Origin: Petrocella sp024636985
GTDB lineage: Bacteria; Bacillota; Clostridia; Lachnospirales; Vallitaleaceae
Reading direction: 5' to 3'
DNA length: 9,177 bases
NCBI GenBank assembly: GCA_024636985.1
Contig: JAGXFY010000002.1
Location: 1-9,177 of the forward strand
This document shows positions 7,179 through 9,177 of the stretch, piece by piece. The translations under genes were made by a program, and so were the position numbers. The number at the start of each line of letters is the position of its first letter. Position 1 is the stretch's first letter. A model generated the notes under the pieces. It did not search any database. It was not told where the DNA came from and saw nothing but the letters and a program-made list of their open reading frames with translations.

Positions 7179-7432
7179 TATATAATTTCTTTTTTTGAAA
7201 TAGAGGTTTTTACACTTATATTGCTAATGTTACCAAGTTTTCCCGTAAGACTATTAATCTCATCTAAGGAGCCAACAACAGTAATAGAAATAACACTAAT
7301 TCCTTCAGCATGAAATGGAATACCCATTCTACCACGTATTATTGGCTGATATGATGAAATTATATCATTAAATTGATTATTACTATTAATAGGATCTTCG
7401 AGAATAGCGGATATTATTGCGACTCTTTTCAT
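7178..7432 (-). CDS. TM1266-family [FeFe]-hydrogenase system putative regulator
   Basis: A small 84-residue protein beginning MKRVAIISAILEDP, with the pattern of the TM1266 family: an N-terminal strand, a helix region with SSYQPIIRGRMGIP, then SVISITVVGSLDEINSLTGKLG. The family has an ACT-like or NikR C-terminal-like ferredoxin fold without a DNA-binding domain and is found almost only beside hydrogenase maturation genes, where it is called a putative regulator; its biochemical role is not established. The ATG at 7432 has GGAGGT (7445-7440) 7 bases upstream. It lies 256 bases upstream of hydE on the same strand, separated by a hairpin-rich leader. Position and family make a link to HydEGF expression or assembly likely. 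Confidence 0.88.
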   Translation of the reverse strand: MKRVAIISAILEDPINSNNQFNDIISSYQPIIRGRMGIPFHAEGISVISITVVGSLDEINSLTGKLGNISNISVKTSISKKEII

Positions 7433-7470
7433 AATTTTACCTCCAAATATTATATATTTTTAATATTATT

Positions 7471-7499
7471 ATTTTACATGAAAAATGCGGAATTTGAAA
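7471..7499 (-). promoter_or_regulatory. Weak candidate promoter for the TM1266-hydEGF operon
   Basis: On the minus strand TTTCAA (7499-7494) and TAAAAT (7476-7471) are 17 bases apart, which would start transcription about 30 bases ahead of the ATG at 7432. The -35 match is poor. A better-looking TATAAT nearer the gene is too close to the Shine-Dalgarno site to be used. Confidence 0.3.
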
Positions 7500-7695
7500 G
7501 AATTATTATGAAATAGCAAGATTGAGAGAGTTTTAAGTTAATATGTATGTGTGTTTTATGTTCCCTTGGGCTTATGCTTGAGTGGGGTCAATATTTAAGG
7601 GAAAAAGTCAAAGTATAAGTATATGAATAATCCGGTACTGATTGACAAGAATATCCAGTATATTTTTAACTTCATTTATAGACTTAGATTTCTTA

Positions 7696-7723
7696 TTGAC
7701 AGGTCCATTCACATTGTTATATA
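7696..7723 (+). promoter_or_regulatory. Strong-looking sigma-A promoter
   Basis: A perfect TTGACA (7696-7701) is followed after 16 bases by TATATA (7718-7723). Transcription would begin near 7730, so the GTG at 7727 could not be a start codon on this transcript, whereas ATG 7757 could. The transcript might also serve the structured region farther right. A second TTGACA (7642-7647) lies 54 bases upstream. Confidence 0.5.
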
Positions 7724-7756
7724 TATGTGTATAGTAAAATATTTAATTTTTCAAGA

Positions 7757-7990
7757 ATGTATTTTGTTTGTATTATTATATTTATATTGAATTCTATTTT
7801 TACTTTTTTGGTTCTTATACTGAGGGGACCATTCTTTGTGATGTTGTCCCAATTACTGTTATTTTTATCATTGATTTATTTTAGAAAAATGGATTATTAT
7901 AGAAGTAAAGATATAGTCTCTACTAGAAAATATGATTTAAATAGAGGATTTGTGTATCTATCAATATTCGTTCCATTAATCATAATATAA
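7757..7990 (+). CDS. Doubtful small membrane protein
   Basis: A 77-codon frame from ATG 7757, extendable to GTG 7727. I do not recognise it. It shows two hydrophobic segments, MYFVCIIIFILNSIFTFLVL and FFVMLSQLLLFLSLIYF, joined by a short RG turn, then a charged stretch DYYRSKDIVSTRKYDLNR and a hydrophobic tail. That would be a two- or three-pass membrane protein with a basic loop. No clear ribosome-binding site precedes either start, which weakens the call, but a good promoter sits about 30 bases upstream. AT-rich DNA easily produces hydrophobic spurious frames, so this could be non-coding. It ends 160 bases before the structured RNA candidate. Confidence 0.35.
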   Translation: MYFVCIIIFILNSIFTFLVLILRGPFFVMLSQLLLFLSLIYFRKMDYYRSKDIVSTRKYDLNRGFVYLSIFVPLIII

Positions 7991-8071
7991 TTAGTTGATA
8001 GAATTCATTTTTATTTGATCACTTTGATTACTGCGTCAGTTTTGGCTTGAAGCAGGTTATTTGAATAATGT

Positions 8072-8133
8072 TATGCGAAAAACTGTAAAATAGCTAAGGG
8101 GATACTAATACGCAAATATCTTACTTTCGCATA
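8072..8133 (+). repeat. Long hairpin just left of the structured RNA candidate
   Basis: TATGCGAAA (8072-8080) and TTTCGCATA (8125-8133) are perfect complements. Inside them GTAAAATA pairs with TATCTTAC with one mismatch, after a 4-base bulge. No T-tract follows on either strand, so it does not look like a terminator. It may be the 5' domain of the RNA proposed at 8151-8352. Confidence 0.5.
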
Positions 8134-8150
8134 TTTATATCATACATTTA

Positions 8151-8352
8151 CCCCAACGCACGTGGAGACGGTCGTATTGATGTCACGAAAAGATAAATAA
8201 TAGGCCCGGTAAGGCCTGAAATAAGAGGTTTCCAGACTTTCGGTAATAATTGCCGATGGCTGGAAACCTTTCTTTTGTCTCTCATAAATAGTGTAGGCCT
8301 TAAGAGAATCGTTAGGTTGGGGCTACAGAACTGCTTTTCGCTCTCCACTTGC
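8151..8352 (+). ncRNA. Candidate structured non-coding RNA with a long-range pseudoknot
   Basis: About 200 bases whose halves pair in nested order. P1 is 8158-8168 with 8342-8352 (GCACGTGGAGA / TCTCCACTTGC, one mismatch). P2 is CGAAAAG 8186-8192 with CTTTTCG 8334-8340. P3 is TAAGGCCT 8210-8217 with AGGCCTTA 8295-8302. P4 is 8224-8235 with 8260-8271 (core GGTTTCCAG / CTGGAAACC), capped by 8240-8246 with 8250-8256. CCCCAAC (8151-8157) matches GTTGGGG (8316-8322), crossing P1 to form a pseudoknot. Two wobble pairs (8225 with 8270, 8244 with 8252) form only if the plus strand is the RNA; on the minus strand they would be C-A clashes. No ribosome-binding site or credible frame lies within it. No tRNA, tmRNA, RNase P, 6S or familiar riboswitch consensus is seen. 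It could belong to a large-RNA class such as raiA, OLE or ROOL, but this is untested. Confidence 0.6.
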
Positions 8353-8420
8353 AAGGTTTAACATGTTTACATACAAACTACGAATGTCAATAAAGTAGTA
8401 GAACATGTGATTGAAAATAG

Positions 8421-8477
8421 TAGACCACCTAAGGTCTAATTATGCACCTGTGATGCTGAAAACGAAGCATAACAGGT
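8421..8477. repeat. Two adjacent hairpins downstream of the RNA candidate
   Basis: TAGACC/GGTCTA (8421-8426 with 8433-8438) is followed by a longer stem: ACCTGT/ACAGGT (8446-8451 with 8472-8477) continuing as ATGCT/AGCAT (8453-8457 with 8466-8470) after one mismatch, with an 8-base loop. No U-tract follows on either strand. They cover the stop codon and C-terminal codons of the doubtful minus-strand frame, and could be the 3' domain of the structured RNA or a processing site. Confidence 0.5.
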
Positions 8478-8796
8478 ACAAGAAGATATAAGAAACCCAC
8501 TGTGTAAGCACCTCGATATACTCCTGATATTTTTCATAAGCTGGGTAGTGATTAAACACCGGAAAGACGTCGCTGTAAAGGTCCTCATATGGTTTGAGTC
8601 TCGCCGAATCGGTAAGGCTGTTGACTACTTTCCGGAGCATGACTACTTGATTTTCAAGCTCTTTGGAGTATACAAGGAGTGCTGATATAAGCTCTGCAAC
8701 TTTGATATCTTCGAGCAATTCTAGAGATTGATCATCATGGCGGCTCTTACAAACAAAATTTGGAGGTGTTAATAATGGAATCAAAAGAACCAGCAA
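8440..8796 (-). CDS. Doubtful hypothetical protein or gene fragment
   Basis: A 118-codon frame that would have to begin at TTG 8796; no ATG start and no ribosome-binding site is visible, and the frame stays open only nine more codons upstream. I do not recognise the product. It has a hydrophobic N-terminus (LVLLIPLLTPP), a charged, helical-looking middle (SLELLEDIKVAELISALLVY, SKELENQVVMLRK), a tyrosine-rich section (YPAYEKYQEYIEVL) and a hydrophobic C-terminus (YIFLYLLCFVFS). The middle reads like real protein, so a truncated gene is possible. Against this, nested inverted repeats in the DNA suggest an RNA structure, and its beginning overlaps a plus-strand frame with a much better ribosome-binding site. 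Confidence 0.3.
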   Translation of the reverse strand: MLVLLIPLLTPPNFVCKSRHDDQSLELLEDIKVAELISALLVYSKELENQVVMLRKVVNSLTDSARLKPYEDLYSDVFPVFNHYPAYEKYQEYIEVLTQWVSYIFLYLLCFVFSITGA

Positions 8797-8891
8797 CCAT
8801 GAGATTGATATTAATTGTACTAGAATTTAACGAAAAAGAAAATTCCTGTTGCTCCTGTTACTGGAATTTAAGTTTCATTCTAGAATTATAG
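8775..8891 (+). CDS. 38-residue cysteine-containing small protein
   Basis: A small frame starting MESKEPATMRLILIVL, with a central acidic/asparagine part (EFNEKENS), a cysteine cluster CCSCYW and a leucine-rich tail. The Shine-Dalgarno sequence GGAGGTG (8762-8768) lies 6 bases before ATG 8775, as good as those of the established genes here, which is the main reason to believe it. No homologue is recognised. It could be a small secreted or signalling peptide, a metal-binding microprotein, or the stump of a gene cut by a frameshift. It ends 160 bases ahead of the prenyltransferase gene on the same strand. Confidence 0.4.
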   Translation: MESKEPATMRLILIVLEFNEKENSCCSCYWNLSFILEL

Positions 8892-8927
8892 AAATGTTCA
8901 TCTAATTTATGGCAAGGTGGTGATTAA

Positions 8928-8966
8928 ATGTTACAATGTAGAAGAGACTTCCTAAATTCTTTATAA
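8928..8966 (+). CDS. 12-residue leader-like peptide
   Basis: ATG 8928 opens the tiny frame MLQCRRDFLNSL. It is preceded by AAGGTGGTGA (8914-8923), nine of ten bases of the ideal Shine-Dalgarno sequence, 4 bases from the ATG. Its position 84 bases before the uppS-like gene would suit a regulatory leader peptide. A frame this short can arise by chance, so the ribosome-binding site is the only real support. Confidence 0.25.
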   Translation: MLQCRRDFLNSL

Positions 8967-9039
8967 GTTAACCGTAAATGAAGGCAATTTTAATTTAAAG
9001 TGGAATTTAGGTTATATTTATAAAAAATAGATTTTTTCT

Positions 9040-9045
9040 AGGAGG
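9040..9045 (+). promoter_or_regulatory. Shine-Dalgarno site of the uppS-like gene
   Basis: A perfect AGGAGG sits 5 bases before ATG 9051, fixing that start. No convincing promoter was seen between 8967 and this site. Confidence 0.9.
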
Positions 9046-9050
9046 CTACT

Positions 9051-9177
9051 ATGCATAAATTTAAACGACTCCCTCGACACATTGGTATTATTCCTGACGG
9101 CAATAGAAGGTGGGCTCAAAACAAAGGATTTGAAAAGCAAGACGGGTATGAATTTGGCATTCAGCCAGGATTTGAGT
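9051..9177 (+). CDS. cis-Prenyltransferase (UppS family), 5' part only
   Basis: The first 42 codons of a cis-prenyltransferase gene; the rest lies beyond the window. The family condenses isopentenyl diphosphate onto an allylic diphosphate, classically to make undecaprenyl diphosphate, the lipid carrier for cell-wall sugars. HIGIIPDGNRRWA (10-22) is the catalytic P-loop-like motif with the essential Asp16; typical UppS reads HVAIIMDGNGRWA. The next conserved element, GHxxG in ordinary UppS, appears here as GYEFGIQPG, so the usual His is Tyr. These differences suggest a divergent paralogue rather than the housekeeping UppS, perhaps making a shorter or different prenyl product; that is inference. 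The start is fixed by AGGAGG 5 bases upstream. Confidence 0.85.
   Translation, partial: MHKFKRLPRHIGIIPDGNRRWAQNKGFEKQDGYEFGIQPGFE

Larger units (their letters stand above)
7433..7756. other. AT-rich intergenic stretch with inverted repeat and two -35 boxes
   Basis: No gene is supported here. An inverted repeat TTCCCTT (7561-7567) / AAGGGAA (7597-7603) encloses a locally GC-richer segment containing GGGGTCA; it may be a relic of an insertion-element end but is too short to assign. Two perfect TTGACA boxes point rightward, at 7642-7647 (with TTTAAC 17 bases later) and 7696-7701. Confidence 0.45.

Noticed and set aside
7450..7456. TATAAT-like box just upstream of the TM1266-like gene
   Set aside because: Too near the Shine-Dalgarno site; transcription would start at or after it.
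8148..8354. 68-codon minus-strand frame over the structured region
   Set aside because: No start signal, no recognisable protein pattern, and the span coincides with the nested RNA helices.
8072..8480. Known riboswitch, T-box, tmRNA, RNase P, 6S or group I/II intron
   Set aside because: None of the conserved sequence signatures I know for these classes was found by eye; a covariance search is still needed.
1..9177. CRISPR array, tRNA or rRNA genes, integrase or attachment sites
   Set aside because: No regularly spaced repeats, cloverleaf or rRNA signature, recombinase frame or paired att-like repeats were seen.

Overview
The window looks like chromosomal DNA of a strictly anaerobic, low-GC Gram-positive bacterium (Bacillota, most likely class Clostridia). 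It encodes a GerMN-domain protein, a 4Fe-4S type RlmCD/RumA-like rRNA methyltransferase and a complete [FeFe]-hydrogenase H-cluster maturation set. Shine-Dalgarno sites are strong (AGGAGG type) and intrinsic terminators are abundant. No species can be named from the sequence alone.

Layout: (i) 1-52 is a perfect 52-bp palindrome, probably the terminator of the minus-strand GerMN-domain gene (112-1449). (ii) A short divergent promoter region (about 1450-1561) separates that gene from the plus-strand rlmCD-like gene (1562-2911), which starts with TTG. (iii) 2912-3218 holds no convincing gene but carries repeated motifs that look like one end of a decayed IS21-type element. (iv) A strong bidirectional terminator (3219-3270) closes the minus-strand operon TM1266-like regulator, hydE, hydG, hydF (7432 down to 3285). 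(v) The 250-base leader between the regulator and hydE holds several hairpins, the last being a textbook intrinsic terminator right against the hydE ribosome-binding site. (vi) 7433-8071 is AT-rich, with two good -35 boxes and a doubtful 87-codon membrane-protein frame. (vii) 8072-8352 can fold into an elaborate nested structure with a long-range pseudoknot and is the best candidate for an unannotated structured non-coding RNA. (viii) 8440-8796 is a doubtful 118-codon minus-strand frame that also contains nested inverted repeats. (ix) 8775-8966 has two very small plus-strand frames with strong ribosome-binding sites. (x) A cis-prenyltransferase (UppS-family) gene starts at 9051 and runs off the end.

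Working together: HydE, HydG and HydF build the 2Fe subcluster of the [FeFe]-hydrogenase H-cluster. HydG makes CO, cyanide and an iron-bearing synthon from tyrosine; HydE processes the organometallic intermediate; HydF is the GTPase scaffold that delivers the product to apo-HydA. The small TM1266-family protein is a usual companion. No hydrogenase structural gene is inside the window. The methyltransferase and the GerMN gene are unrelated housekeeping or envelope functions.

The most interesting part is the right-hand 1.1 kb, where nested helices, a pseudoknot, tiny frames with strong ribosome-binding sites and a variant prenyltransferase lie together. Pairings were found by eye; no folding, homology or covariance search was run.
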